Shown: positions 7,279 to 13,756, counted from the stretch's first letter. The stretch: DNA of 14,171 bases from Microcaldota archaeon (GCA_021846005.1 JAJZIZ010000017.1:1-14171), one strand, 5' to 3'. Notes: generated by a model from the sequence alone, not told the origin. Numbers and translations are program-made.

Positions 7279-9120
7279 ATGAAAGACAAAGACTACTATT
7301 CAAAACTGGGTTTCAAATGCGGCCTGGAAATCCACCAGAGGCTCGAAACCCGCACAAAGCTATACTGCAACTGCAGTACAGTCCCTGCAGCCGAAGAAGC
7401 TATAACAGTCATAGACCGCAGGCAGCGCGCAGTCGCCGGAGAGCTGGGGCTTGTAGACAATTCCACAAAATTCGAGAGCCAGAAAGCGAGAAAATTCATT
7501 TATCATGTCTACAGAAAGTCCACATGCCTTGTAGATATAGACGAAGAACCTCCGGGCAACCCCAACCAAGACGCGATTGAGACTGCCATATTGATATCGA
7601 AGTCATTGAACTGCTTCATACCCGATGAGATAGAGCCGATGAGGAAGGCGGTAGTTGACGGAAGCGATCCAAGTTCCTTCCAGCGCACCATGCTGTGCGG
7701 ATACGACGGCGAACTGAAAACCGATGGACTCAAAGTTCAAATACCATCGATATTTCTTGAGGAAGAGTCAAGTTCAATAATACACAATACTCCAAGCGAG
7801 GTAGTCTACGGCACCGACCGACTTGGCATACCTCTGATAGAGGTTGACACAGATCCAACAATACCTACGCCTCAAGACGCAAAGAAAATAGCGATGAGGA
7901 TAGGATTGCTTCTAAGGCTTACACGAAGCGTGCAGCGTGGCATAGGCTCAATACGCCAGGACGTTAACATATCAATCAGGGGAGGAGCCAGGGTAGAAAT
8001 CAAGGGATTCCAGGACATAGACTCAATGGATGAAATAATAGAGAATGAGGTGGAGCGCCAGAGAAAGCTCATAGACATAGCTGCTGAGCTCAGGAAAAGA
8101 AACGCAGGCGTCGGCGAGCCCGTTGATCTTACACGCATATTTCGCCACACAGAAGCAAAGATAATATCCGATCATGTGTGGCAGGGAGGCTCCGTAATAG
8201 GCGCAAAGCTTCACGGATTCAATGGACTTATCGGTCTGGAGATAAGCCCAAAAACCCGTCTTGGAAGCGAGATAAGCGAATATGCAAAGACCGCAGAGGT
8301 AAAGGGCATAATACACAGCGATGAAAATTTTGATAATTACAAGATTTCCGAAAAGGAAATGCGAGAATTAAAGGAGGCATTAGGCATCGGGAAAGATGAC
8401 GCTTTCATTCTTGTGGCTGAACGAAAAGAGCGCTGCGAAAAAGCAATAAGTTTTGCATTAATGCGGGCAAGGATGGCCATAGAGGGAGTCCCGCCGGAGA
8501 CGCGAGCGGCAGATTCAAGGAATAAAACCACAAGGTTCCTCAGGCCGATACCTGGGGGATTGCGGATGTACCCTGAAACAGACTCCGTTCCCGTTGAGAC
8601 TTCCAAGGCATGCAAAAAACTCGAAGGCAAAACCATAGAGATAGAAGCGATAAGGAAAAAACTCGAATCTGAAATACGGAACAGGCAGTTTGCCGAGCAG
8701 ATGCTATGGTCCAGGGAGATGCCCGTCTACGAGGAAATAATAAACAAGGTAGGCGTAGAGCCCGTGGTTGTCGCGTCGATACTGCTTGAGAAATTCAAGG
8801 AATTGGGGCGTTCAGGAGTTCCTGTAGAGACAATAAGCACCGACGCCCTGGAATACATCTTTTCCAATTATGCAAAAAAGAAGATAACCAGGCTTGGCAT
8901 AGAGGAGATTCTGCGTTCTGCGCCAAAGGAACGCTGGGAAGTCGATCGTATAATAAAGGAGAAGAACCTCGAACGCATGCACAAGGCAGAAGTCAGGCGC
9001 CTCGTTCTCCATTTCAAGGACAGGCCGCGCGGAGAAATAATGCGCGAGGTGATGTCCAAATACCGGCTTGTAGTCGATGGAGATGAACTGCAGGAGGCAA
9101 TAAAGAACCAGGGATCCTGA
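7279..9120 (+). CDS. gatE: Glutamyl-tRNA(Gln) amidotransferase subunit E
   Basis: Kinase and transamidase subunit of GatDE: it recognises Glu-tRNA(Gln), phosphorylates the glutamyl group and amidates it with ammonia channelled from GatD. The 613 residues show the GatB/E N-terminal fold with GLEIHQRLETRTKLYCNC (15-32, zinc/active-site cysteines), the conserved DEEPPGNPN segment, IPLIEVDTDP, and SIRQDVNISI followed by RVEIKGFQ. Next comes the AspRS-like GAD insert that distinguishes GatE from GatB (roughly residues 300-390, with KLHGFNGLIG). The C-terminal helical YatY-like tail follows PGGLRMYPETD. A GGTGA Shine-Dalgarno-like sequence overlaps the gatD end. The length is in the usual GatE range, and the neighbouring gene confirms the complex. 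Confidence 0.96.
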   Translation: MKDKDYYSKLGFKCGLEIHQRLETRTKLYCNCSTVPAAEEAITVIDRRQRAVAGELGLVDNSTKFESQKARKFIYHVYRKSTCLVDIDEEPPGNPNQDAIETAILISKSLNCFIPDEIEPMRKAVVDGSDPSSFQRTMLCGYDGELKTDGLKVQIPSIFLEEESSSIIHNTPSEVVYGTDRLGIPLIEVDTDPTIPTPQDAKKIAMRIGLLLRLTRSVQRGIGSIRQDVNISIRGGARVEIKGFQDIDSMDEIIENEVERQRKLIDIAAELRKRNAGVGEPVDLTRIFRHTEAKIISDHVWQGGSVIGAKLHGFNGLIGLEISPKTRLGSEISEYAKTAEVKGIIHSDENFDNYKISEKEMRELKEALGIGKDDAFILVAERKERCEKAISFALMRARMAIEGVPPETRAADSRNKTTRFLRPIPGGLRMYPETDSVPVETSKACKKLEGKTIEIEAIRKKLESEIRNRQFAEQMLWSREMPVYEEIINKVGVEPVVVASILLEKFKELGRSGVPVETISTDALEYIFSNYAKKKITRLGIEEILRSAPKERWEVDRIIKEKNLERMHKAEVRRLVLHFKDRPRGEIMREVMSKYRLVVDGDELQEAIKNQGS

Positions 9121-9819
9121 ATGGACTACACTATCTTGGGCGGCTCGATGCAGGCGGTCTCTATACACCTGGCCGACGGAGAGAAGATCTATGCGGATTC
9201 AGGCAAGCTTGTAAGCAAGAGCGAGAAAATAAAAATGGAGCCGCGGCTTGTGGGAGGGATTGTCAATGCTATAGAGCGCAAGGTGACAGGAGCCACGGCA
9301 ATGCTTACCGTATTCACTGCAAATGGCAGCAAATGCTCGGTCTCCCTATCTGGCATAATGCCTGGCAAGATACGCGCAATAACCCTCGCTGAAGGGGAGG
9401 TATTCGTATCCGAAGATTACGCGTTTTTAGCAGCCGAGGAGAGCGTCAAGTTTACAATGGAGACGATAGGCCTCGGTGCCGCATTTTTTGGAGGAGCAGG
9501 CCTGATATTGCAGAAATTCGTAGGCCCTGGCACCGTATTCCTGCATGTCGTAGGCGATATAGTCGAATATGATCTTGATGGCACAGTTCCCCTGGAAGTG
9601 GATCCGGGCCACATTGCTGGGTTTTCAGGAGGGCTAAATTACAAAATAACCTTTGTTGACAATATCCGCACAGCCATGTTTGGCGGAGTTGGGCTATTTC
9701 TTGCCAAGTTTACCGGCAAGGGCAAAGTAATCCTTCACAGCGTATCCCGCAGAAAACTCTCATCAGATATTTATATTCAAGGCTACGAGCAGGCAAAAGG
9801 CGATTCTTCTGGCAAATGA
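9121..9819 (+). CDS. AIM24 / TIGR00266 family protein
   Basis: A 232-residue all-beta protein of the AIM24/TIGR00266 family, widespread in bacteria and archaea, biochemical role unknown. The hallmark segments are visible: an early beta region ending DYAFLAAEESVKFTMETIGLG, then GLILQKFVGPGTVFLHVVGD (residues about 127-146), and a repeat of the same pattern near the end, FGGVGLFLAKFTGKGKVILHS. No signal peptide or membrane helix is present. The start ATG follows the gatE stop TGA without a gap and its own stop overlaps a downstream ATG (ATGA), so it is embedded in the gatDE operon. Its job there cannot be told from sequence. Confidence 0.85.
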   Translation: MDYTILGGSMQAVSIHLADGEKIYADSGKLVSKSEKIKMEPRLVGGIVNAIERKVTGATAMLTVFTANGSKCSVSLSGIMPGKIRAITLAEGEVFVSEDYAFLAAEESVKFTMETIGLGAAFFGGAGLILQKFVGPGTVFLHVVGDIVEYDLDGTVPLEVDPGHIAGFSGGLNYKITFVDNIRTAMFGGVGLFLAKFTGKGKVILHSVSRRKLSSDIYIQGYEQAKGDSSGK

Positions 9820-9839
9820 CCAAAGCAAGAAAAAAATAG
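9816..9839 (+). other. Overlapping ATG and A7 slippery run before the NUDIX gene
   Basis: ATG 9816-9818 overlaps the AIM24 stop (ATGA). It reads M-T-K-A-R-K-K and meets TAG at 9837 directly after A AAA AAA (9830-9836). Stepping back one base at the A7 run gives ...K-K-I-V-Y-R-G-P-I-F, exactly the expected first strand of an ADP-ribose pyrophosphatase-type NUDIX protein. Explanations are a missing A in the assembly, transcriptional slippage, or -1 frameshifting. Confidence 0.5.
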
Positions 9840-9862
9840 TCTACAGGGGTCCGATCTTCAAT

Positions 9863-10330
9863 GTGGAGGAATGGAAGCTCCCTAAAACAGGTACAAGGTT
9901 CGCGAGAGTCGTCGGAGGCGATGCCGTTGCAGTGCTTCCCATCCTTGACGACGGAAGGATTATCATAGAGAAACAGTACAGGCATCCTCTTGAAAGATAC
10001 CTCTATGAAATACCGGCAGGGCACATAGATTACGGCGAGACTCCGGTGCAAGCCGCAAGGCGTGAGCTTGAGGAGGAAATAGGCTATTATCCAAGAAGCC
10101 TTAAGCATATGTTCGGAATCTTCGAAGCGCCAGGCAGTTTCACGCAGTTCCTTCACGTCTATCTCGCAGAAGGCCTTGAGCGCAAGAAAATCTCACGAGA
10201 GACTGACGAAGTCATAACTACTGTAAAGGTATCCTTGAAAAAAGCCCATGAGATGATACGCCAGAATAAGATATGCGACTCCAAGACCATAAGCGGCATA
10301 TTATACTACTCCAGCTTCAAGTGCAAATGA
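9863..10330 (+). CDS. NUDIX hydrolase, ADP-ribose pyrophosphatase-like
   Basis: NUDIX pyrophosphohydrolase probably cleaving ADP-ribose or a related nucleoside diphosphate derivative. The NUDIX box is complete: GHIDYGETPVQAARRELEEEIGY fits G-x5-E-x7-R-E-U-x-E-E-x-G-U. The preceding ILDDGRIIIEKQYRHPLERYLYEIPAG and the later FEAPGSFTQFLHVYLA (SPG-like loop region) are typical of the ADP-ribose pyrophosphatase branch. The coordinates start at the only conventional in-frame start, GTG 9863, but this discards the conserved first strand (KKIVYRGPIFNVEEW, codons from about 9830). Translation more likely begins at ATG 9816, which overlaps the AIM24 stop and would need a -1 shift in an A7 run. It is the last gene of the gatDE operon. 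Family is firm; substrate and start are not. Confidence 0.85.
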   Translation: MEEWKLPKTGTRFARVVGGDAVAVLPILDDGRIIIEKQYRHPLERYLYEIPAGHIDYGETPVQAARRELEEEIGYYPRSLKHMFGIFEAPGSFTQFLHVYLAEGLERKKISRETDEVITTVKVSLKKAHEMIRQNKICDSKTISGILYYSSFKCK

Positions 10331-10338
10331 TTTATATA
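10331..10338 (+). promoter_or_regulatory. TATA box of the 5S rRNA gene
   Basis: TTTATATA starts right after the NUDIX stop codon and is centred about 27 bp before the predicted 5S start, so 5S has its own promoter. A second AT-rich TTATATATTATT (10349-10360) lies too close to act for this start. Confidence 0.6.
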
Positions 10339-10361
10339 TTTTTCCAACTTATATATTATTG

Positions 10362-10473
10362 TCAAACGGCCATAGAAAGAGTGAAACGCCCGAACCCATT
10401 CCGAACTCGGAAGCTAAGCCTCTTTTCGATAAGAAATACTGCCTGATGGGTGGAAAAGCTTATTGCTGTTTGG
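10362..10473 (+). rRNA. rrf: 5S ribosomal RNA
   Basis: About 112 nt. Conserved blocks are ACGGCCATAG near the 5' end, CGCCCGAACCCATTCCGAAC (loop B and helix III), CGGAAGCTAAGCC (loop C side), and a GCCTGATGGGTGGAAAAGC segment. Helix I is formed by CAAACG (10363-10368) with TGTTTG (10467-10472), closed by T-G. Ends are set by this helix, so each may be off by one to three bases. It is not adjacent to the 16S gene, which lies about 3.4 kb away with minus-strand genes between. It points toward the convergent prenyl synthase gene, whose stop is only 6 bp beyond. Confidence 0.92.
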
Positions 10474-10474
10474 C

Positions 10475-10494
10475 ATTTTCTATTTCTTTCTTTT
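10475..10494 (+). terminator. T-rich terminator after 5S
   Basis: A T-rich tract (ttttctatttctttctttt) directly follows the 5S 3' end, the usual form of an archaeal intrinsic terminator. It overlaps the last codons of the convergent prenyl synthase gene. Confidence 0.5.
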
Positions 10495-11502
10495 GAACAA
10501 AGCGTAAACTGCAGACTCGAATGTTTTCCTGAATTCGTTGTCAGGCAGGAGCTCAAGATTCTCGTTTAGGCAGGATGCCGCCTTGTCGCCGTGCTTCATC
10601 GCCACCGAGTAAGCGTAATCCACGCTCTTGTATTTTTCTATCGTCTCTACAAGGAAATTCACATCCTCCTTTGTTTTTGATGCCCTTTCCTTTGCGAATA
10701 TTTTATCCATGCGTTCTTTTTCCGAATCCGAGGCCTCCGCGTAAGCATGCAGAGCTATGAGCGTCAGCTTTCCTTCGTAGAGATCGCCGTATTTCTGCTT
10801 TCCGAAGCTTTTCTCGTCTGCCGTGAAGTCCAGCACGTCGTCCATTATCTGGAATGCTGCTCCGGCCTCGGTTCCTACCGCCTTCAGCAGATCAAGTGCC
10901 TTCGCATCTGCTCCGGCAACTACAGCCCCAAGCTGCATCGGCCCCCAGACGCTGTAGCAGCTGGTCTTCCGCTCGATGATGGCGTAATACATGCTCTCGT
11001 CGGCCTTCCCTATCTGCCTTATGTTCTTCGCAAAATCTATATCGAGGTATTGGCCTTCTACTGTCGCAGTGAGAATCTCGCCGAATTTGTCAAAAAGGGC
11101 AAGGCCCCTTTCCATTCCCTGCGCCTTCAGGTAATCCCTTAGCATTTCCCACATGATTATGTGCGCTCCGTCCCCGGCGTTTATGGCGTGCTCACTGCCA
11201 TATATCCTGTGGAGTGCCGGCTTTCCTCTTCTCATTTCTGAATTATCCTCAACATCGTCATGTATAAGTATCCAGTCTTCAGAAAGCTGCATTGCCGCAG
11301 CCGGCAGAATAAGATTTTTTTCCACGGCCCCGAACAGCTGGCCTGTGACCATGAGCAGGCCCGGACGCACATATTTGCCTTGGCGGTCTGAATACTCCCT
11401 GACCATCCTGGAATAGCCCGGAGGTCCTTCTCCTGTAAAATATTCAAAAATTTTCGAGCGGATGTCTTCCCTATGGAGGCTTACGTACTCATTAAATTCC
11501 AT
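10480..11502 (-). CDS. Polyprenyl (geranylgeranyl/farnesyl) diphosphate synthase
   Basis: Trans-prenyltransferase condensing isopentenyl diphosphate with allylic diphosphates to give the C15-C20 precursor of archaeal isoprenoid ether lipids. The 340 residues contain GKYVRP (42-47, the IPP-binding GKxxRP), first aspartate-rich motif DDVED (82-86) with following RRGKP, KTS in the central helix, second motif DDVLD (221-225), and GDLYEGKLTL. Trp77, five residues before the first DD, is a bulky residue where chain length is set, favouring a short (C15-C20) product; that is inference. A GAGGT (11515-11511) lies upstream of the ATG and an AT box further up. It is convergent with 5S and monocistronic. 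Confidence 0.92.
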   Translation of the reverse strand: MEFNEYVSLHREDIRSKIFEYFTGEGPPGYSRMVREYSDRQGKYVRPGLLMVTGQLFGAVEKNLILPAAAMQLSEDWILIHDDVEDNSEMRRGKPALHRIYGSEHAINAGDGAHIIMWEMLRDYLKAQGMERGLALFDKFGEILTATVEGQYLDIDFAKNIRQIGKADESMYYAIIERKTSCYSVWGPMQLGAVVAGADAKALDLLKAVGTEAGAAFQIMDDVLDFTADEKSFGKQKYGDLYEGKLTLIALHAYAEASDSEKERMDKIFAKERASKTKEDVNFLVETIEKYKSVDYAYSVAMKHGDKAASCLNENLELLPDNEFRKTFESAVYALFKRKK

Positions 11503-11532
11503 GGCATGATACCTCAGAATATTTCAACCGAC

Positions 11533-11542
11533 ATAATAATAA
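11533..11542 (-). promoter_or_regulatory. TATA-like box of the prenyl synthase gene
   Basis: On the minus strand TTATTATTAT is centred about 35 bp before the ATG at 11502. A start of transcription near 11511 would give a leader of about 9 nt. Confidence 0.4.
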
Positions 11543-11583
11543 GCGTTTTGAGGCATCCTGTCTGATTGACGAGGACGCTAAGA

Positions 11584-11666
11584 ATATCTGCTTCTGTTGC
11601 GGACTATATCTGCACTTTGGCCGGCACAGGACCGTTTCCCATGATGTGTGCTGTCCCTATATCTGC
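11584..11666. repeat. Three direct copies of ATATCTGC in the intergenic region
   Basis: ATATCTGC occurs at 11584-11591, 11606-11613 and 11659-11666, the last two extended to TATATCTGC. They sit in the 214-bp gap between the prenyl synthase and metallopeptidase genes. Otherwise I see no gene or RNA in this gap. A regulator site or chance are both possible. Confidence 0.3.
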
Positions 11667-11716
11667 TGGCATTATCCCTTATATTCCGGTGCTAGATACC
11701 AGAAAGGATCCGCCGC

Positions 11717-12673
11717 TCAGCCGTTTATGATCTCTTCAAAATTCCTTGTAAGTGCTTTTGCACGGGATATACCTATCTGTCTCATTTTCTTCAGATCATC
11801 TTCTTCCATTCTTTTCAATTCCTTTAGTTTTTCCATTAGTATTTTGCTCCTGTCTTGCTCAACTATCTCCAGAATTTTTGCAGTTACTTCAGAATACGAA
11901 TAACTTAAAAGGAAATTTAAAGTGCTGTCCAGCTTTCCCTTGTTTATCAGCAGCAAGGTTGAGATTCCGGCACCGATTTTGTATATATCTATTTCTGATT
12001 TAAGTGACTCGGTCAAAAATACAGATAAATGATCCGAATTAACCAATCCGCTTTCCTCCATGTCTTTGTGTATTGCCCCATACATCCGGAACGCGTTATC
12101 TATTGAATTGTAGCTGTCTTTTAGACTTAAAACAAGTCTTCCTTCGCGTGTGGTTTCTATTTTTGACAAAAACCCCTCTCCCCTATCCAAGATATAAGCA
12201 AACTGGCCGCAAACGGCAGCTGCCTCTTCTATGCTTTTATATAAAATCCTCTTCGGCAATTTATAATGTGACGTAATCATCATCACTCCTAACTGTCCTC
12301 TGGTGTAATGTGCGGTCTCATGTGCCACAATACTATCTAAGATATGTTCATTATCAATTTTCTCTGGAAACAGACGAATACATTTTGATTTAGCCGTGCA
12401 GACATATCCTAATCGTATGCTCGAATCACGTGCGCCTGAGATCATTATAACCCCAGGAGGATCAATTGGCAATTTCAACATATTGCTATAGTATGAAGTG
12501 GCAAGAAGAACTTTTTCTTTTGCTTTTTTAATAAATTTATCATCTCCGTGGTTTCTTCTTTCCTGTTTTAACACTCTCTCCCTAAAGTTATTCCAAGGTA
12601 CATGTATTGCTGCCTTAATGTTATGTTTTCTTATCTCGCTAGCTGTGTCTCTTACAAATTCTACTGTTTTCAT
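11717..12673 (-). CDS. Putative gluzincin-type zinc metallopeptidase
   Basis: A 318-residue soluble protein not assignable to a named family. It contains a zinc-protease motif HETAH (118-122) within SIVAHETAHYTRGQLG, with E149-E150 in SIEEAAAVCGQFAYI about 27 residues later as candidate third zinc ligand. A strand-like segment KCIRLFPEKI (98-106) precedes the motif. This order, strand-HExxH helix-helix with Glu, is that of small gluzincins. No signal peptide or transmembrane helix is seen, so a cytosolic enzyme is likely. The C-terminal 60 residues are highly charged and probably coiled coil (RSKILMEKLKELKRMEEDDLKK). The gene is more AT-rich than the housekeeping genes left of it, suggesting a separate history. 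Substrate and partner are unknown. It could be inactive or have a structural role, but the core motif is complete. Confidence 0.75.
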   Translation of the reverse strand: MKTVEFVRDTASEIRKHNIKAAIHVPWNNFRERVLKQERRNHGDDKFIKKAKEKVLLATSYYSNMLKLPIDPPGVIMISGARDSSIRLGYVCTAKSKCIRLFPEKIDNEHILDSIVAHETAHYTRGQLGVMMITSHYKLPKRILYKSIEEAAAVCGQFAYILDRGEGFLSKIETTREGRLVLSLKDSYNSIDNAFRMYGAIHKDMEESGLVNSDHLSVFLTESLKSEIDIYKIGAGISTLLLINKGKLDSTLNFLLSYSYSEVTAKILEIVEQDRSKILMEKLKELKRMEEDDLKKMRQIGISRAKALTRNFEEIING

Positions 12674-12694
12674 GATATATTATTATCTATTTCT

Positions 12695-12705
12695 CATATA
12701 TAAAG
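12695..12705 (-). promoter_or_regulatory. TATA box of the metallopeptidase gene
   Basis: Minus-strand CTTTATATATG is centred 27 bp before the ATG at 12673, predicting a leaderless mRNA. Confidence 0.6.
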
Positions 12706-12845
12706 CAATGAGAAAAGTGCTGTGCTGTGGTGGATAATTCAGAAGATTCCAGAGTATTTCACTATCACTGATCCTAACCTCTAAGCATAGATAAAAATCG
12801 CGAATAAGACGGGCGAAATTCAGGACGCCTGCGCACAAGCCGTCT

Positions 12846-13172
12846 CTACTGTCTCTGTGTCTGCTTTAATATAAATCTCATAAATCCATCCAGTGCGTCT
12901 CCAACTTCTCCTTTAATATTTCCCTTCTTTTTGCCGCCCCCTACGTATATGCCTATCCTTGCCCCTGTAATCTCATGCTGCAGCAGATGCCTATCTGCTT
13001 TTACACCCAAGTCAGTCAAACCAGCTCTCTTCAAGGCATCTATCACGTCCTTAGGATTTTTCATATGTCCTATATTTACTTCTTCCCTTATTCTCCTGAT
13101 GCTATAAAAAAACATCTTGAAATCGAATGCGTTTGCGTTTGTACCATTTTCTGCTGTTCTTTGCTTTAACAT
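12846..13172 (-). CDS. Small protein of unknown function, 108 residues
   Basis: I do not recognise this gene with confidence. The predicted protein has a polar N terminus, a basic helix (SIRRIREEVN) and then a compact 65-residue part MKNPKDVIDALKRAGLTDLGVKADRHLLQHE...RIGIYVGGGKKKGNIKGEVGDALDGFMRFI. The helix-strand-strand-strand-helix order, with His residues after the first helix and a basic loop, loosely recalls HicA/dsRBD-like RNA-binding folds, but the similarity is weak. Support for being real: a TATA box (ATTTATA, 13202-13208) placed for a leader of about 7 nt, open frame with protein-like composition, and same strand as the metallopeptidase gene 172 bp downstream. The intervening 12674-12845 shows only the metallopeptidase promoter. 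No partner antitoxin gene is adjacent. Confidence 0.55.
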   Translation of the reverse strand: MLKQRTAENGTNANAFDFKMFFYSIRRIREEVNIGHMKNPKDVIDALKRAGLTDLGVKADRHLLQHEITGARIGIYVGGGKKKGNIKGEVGDALDGFMRFILKQTQRQ

Positions 13173-13201
13173 GTTATCAATACAGTATTTTTTTTATCCT
13201 C

Positions 13202-13208
13202 TATAAAT
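13202..13208 (-). promoter_or_regulatory. TATA box of the 108-residue ORF
   Basis: Minus-strand ATTTATA is centred about 33 bp before the ATG at 13172, so transcription would start near 13179. Confidence 0.45.
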
Positions 13209-13390
13209 CTATCGTATTAAATTCAAACAAATCACATACATTTAAAAGTCTTTATTTGATTTCTTCCAAAAATGTGCTTACATGCTTTAAAGCTAAAACT
13301 GTTCGTCAGTCTTCAAGATGCAGGCCCATAAATAATCATAACCTGTCCGGCACCTATTCAGATCCCGGCTCCGCTAAGGAACGTTGAATT

Positions 13391-13502
13391 TGCAAGCGCC
13401 GGGATTTGAACCCGGGTTTTTGACTATCATCCTTCTGCCGCAACTGCGGCTCAGGGTCAAAGCTGGAAGGCCAAAGTCCTAACCAGGCTAGACTACGCTT
13501 GC
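13391..13502 (-). tRNA. tRNA-Gly(UCC) with a 38-nt anticodon-loop intron
   Basis: Acceptor stem GCAAGCG/CGCTTGC pairs fully, with discriminator A at 13391 and no encoded CCA. The D arm is GTCT/GGAC with A-G...GG in the loop, anticodon stem TTGGC/GTCAA, spliced loop C-T-TCC-A-A, and T arm CCGGG-TTCAAAT-CCCGG with a 4-base variable loop. Anticodon TCC with C2-G71 and A73 fits archaeal tRNA-Gly. Exon 1 is 13502-13464, intron 13463-13426 (between positions 37 and 38), exon 2 13425-13391. The splice junctions sit in a bulge-helix-bulge: central helix CTTC/GATG with one T-T mismatch, inner helix CTTT/GAAG, and a GCCGC-AGTT-GCGGC hairpin in the intron. Confidence 0.93.
13426..13463 (-). other. tRNA intron (archaeal bulge-helix-bulge type)
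   Basis: Located at the canonical 37/38 site. Three-base bulges C-A|G and A-T|A flank a four-pair central helix carrying one T-T mismatch, so it is a slightly relaxed motif. Substrate for the archaeal tRNA splicing endonuclease. Confidence 0.8.
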
Positions 13503-13524
13503 CTGCCTTAACAATCTCTCTAAT

Positions 13525-13534
13525 AATATATAAA
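13525..13534 (-). promoter_or_regulatory. TATA box of tRNA-Gly
   Basis: Minus-strand TTTATATATT is centred about 28 bp before the tRNA 5' end (13502), so transcription would start at or next to the mature end. Confidence 0.6.
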
Positions 13535-13540
13535 TCCATT

Positions 13541-13601
13541 AGGAGGACTTTTCTGGCGAAGGAGAGCCCCTGCCAACGTGAAGCCCTGCCCGGAACCTCC
13601 T
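13541..13601 (-). ncRNA. Candidate small structured RNA, GC-rich island
   Basis: A 61-bp segment with about 62% G+C inside AT-rich spacer, closed by AGGAGG/CCTCCT (13541-13546 and 13596-13601). On the minus strand an inner hairpin TGGC+AGG/CCT+GCCA has a GGCTCT loop. A TATATATAT box (13626-13634) is placed 26-30 bp before its 5' side on the minus strand. I see no box C/D, ACA box, SRP or RNase P signature. Strand is chosen from the promoter position only. Confidence 0.35.
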
Positions 13602-13625
13602 GTAATCCTCTGGCTGTGCTTGTAG

Positions 13626-13634
13626 TATATATAT
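13626..13634 (-). promoter_or_regulatory. TATA box, possibly for the GC-rich island RNA
   Basis: TATATATAT is nearly symmetric. Read on the minus strand it would start a transcript near 13604, the edge of the island; read on the plus strand it would be a second, upstream promoter for the rRNA. Confidence 0.35.
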
Positions 13635-13651
13635 CAATCGCATTGACAACC

Positions 13652-13660
13652 TATTTAAAT
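13652..13660 (+). promoter_or_regulatory. rRNA promoter TATA box
   Basis: TATTTAAAT preceded by an AACC BRE-like context. Transcription would start near 13682, about 165 nt upstream of mature 16S. Confidence 0.6.
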
Positions 13661-13715
13661 GTTATCTGAGAAGTATATTGGCTGTGTTCCTTAATTTATT
13701 GAGGGAGACAGCAGA

Positions 13716-13756
13716 TATTGTGGAGCCTTAGACGTTTATTCGTCTTTTCCACAATA
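13716..13756 (+). other. Hairpin in the 16S precursor leader
   Basis: TATTGTGGA (13716-13724) pairs with TCCACAATA (13748-13756), nine pairs. An inner AGACG/CGTCT stem (13730-13734, 13741-13745) carries a TTTATT loop, separated by an asymmetric internal loop. Further on, AATTCC/GGAATT (13762-13767, 13773-13778) forms a second hairpin. Such leader stems can guide 16S processing. Confidence 0.5.

Noticed and set aside
8337..9168. Several 60-120 residue minus-strand ORFs over gatE and the AIM24 gene
   Set aside because: All are mirror frames of strongly supported genes and have no start signals or recognisable motifs.
11502..11903. Long plus-strand open frame with a Cys-rich stretch (CFCC...CCPYIC)
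   Set aside because: It has only a GTG start late in the frame, no promoter or RBS, and its second half lies antisense to the metallopeptidase gene. Cys clusters arise from repeated tgc/tgt in the ATATCTGC region.
13290..13350. Possible box C/D sRNA on the minus strand (ATGATTA ... CTGA)
   Set aside because: The C box has a mismatch, there is no D'/C' pair, and no terminal stem or promoter.
13127..13387. 86-residue plus-strand ORF upstream of the tRNA
   Set aside because: It overlaps the promoter and start of the minus-strand 108-residue gene and has no protein-like features.
13391..13502. Reading the tRNA as tRNA-Trp (anticodon CCA)
   Set aside because: Shifting the loop breaks the anticodon stem and misplaces T33. 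The TCC reading gives a fully paired stem and a typical Gly anticodon loop CTTCCAA.
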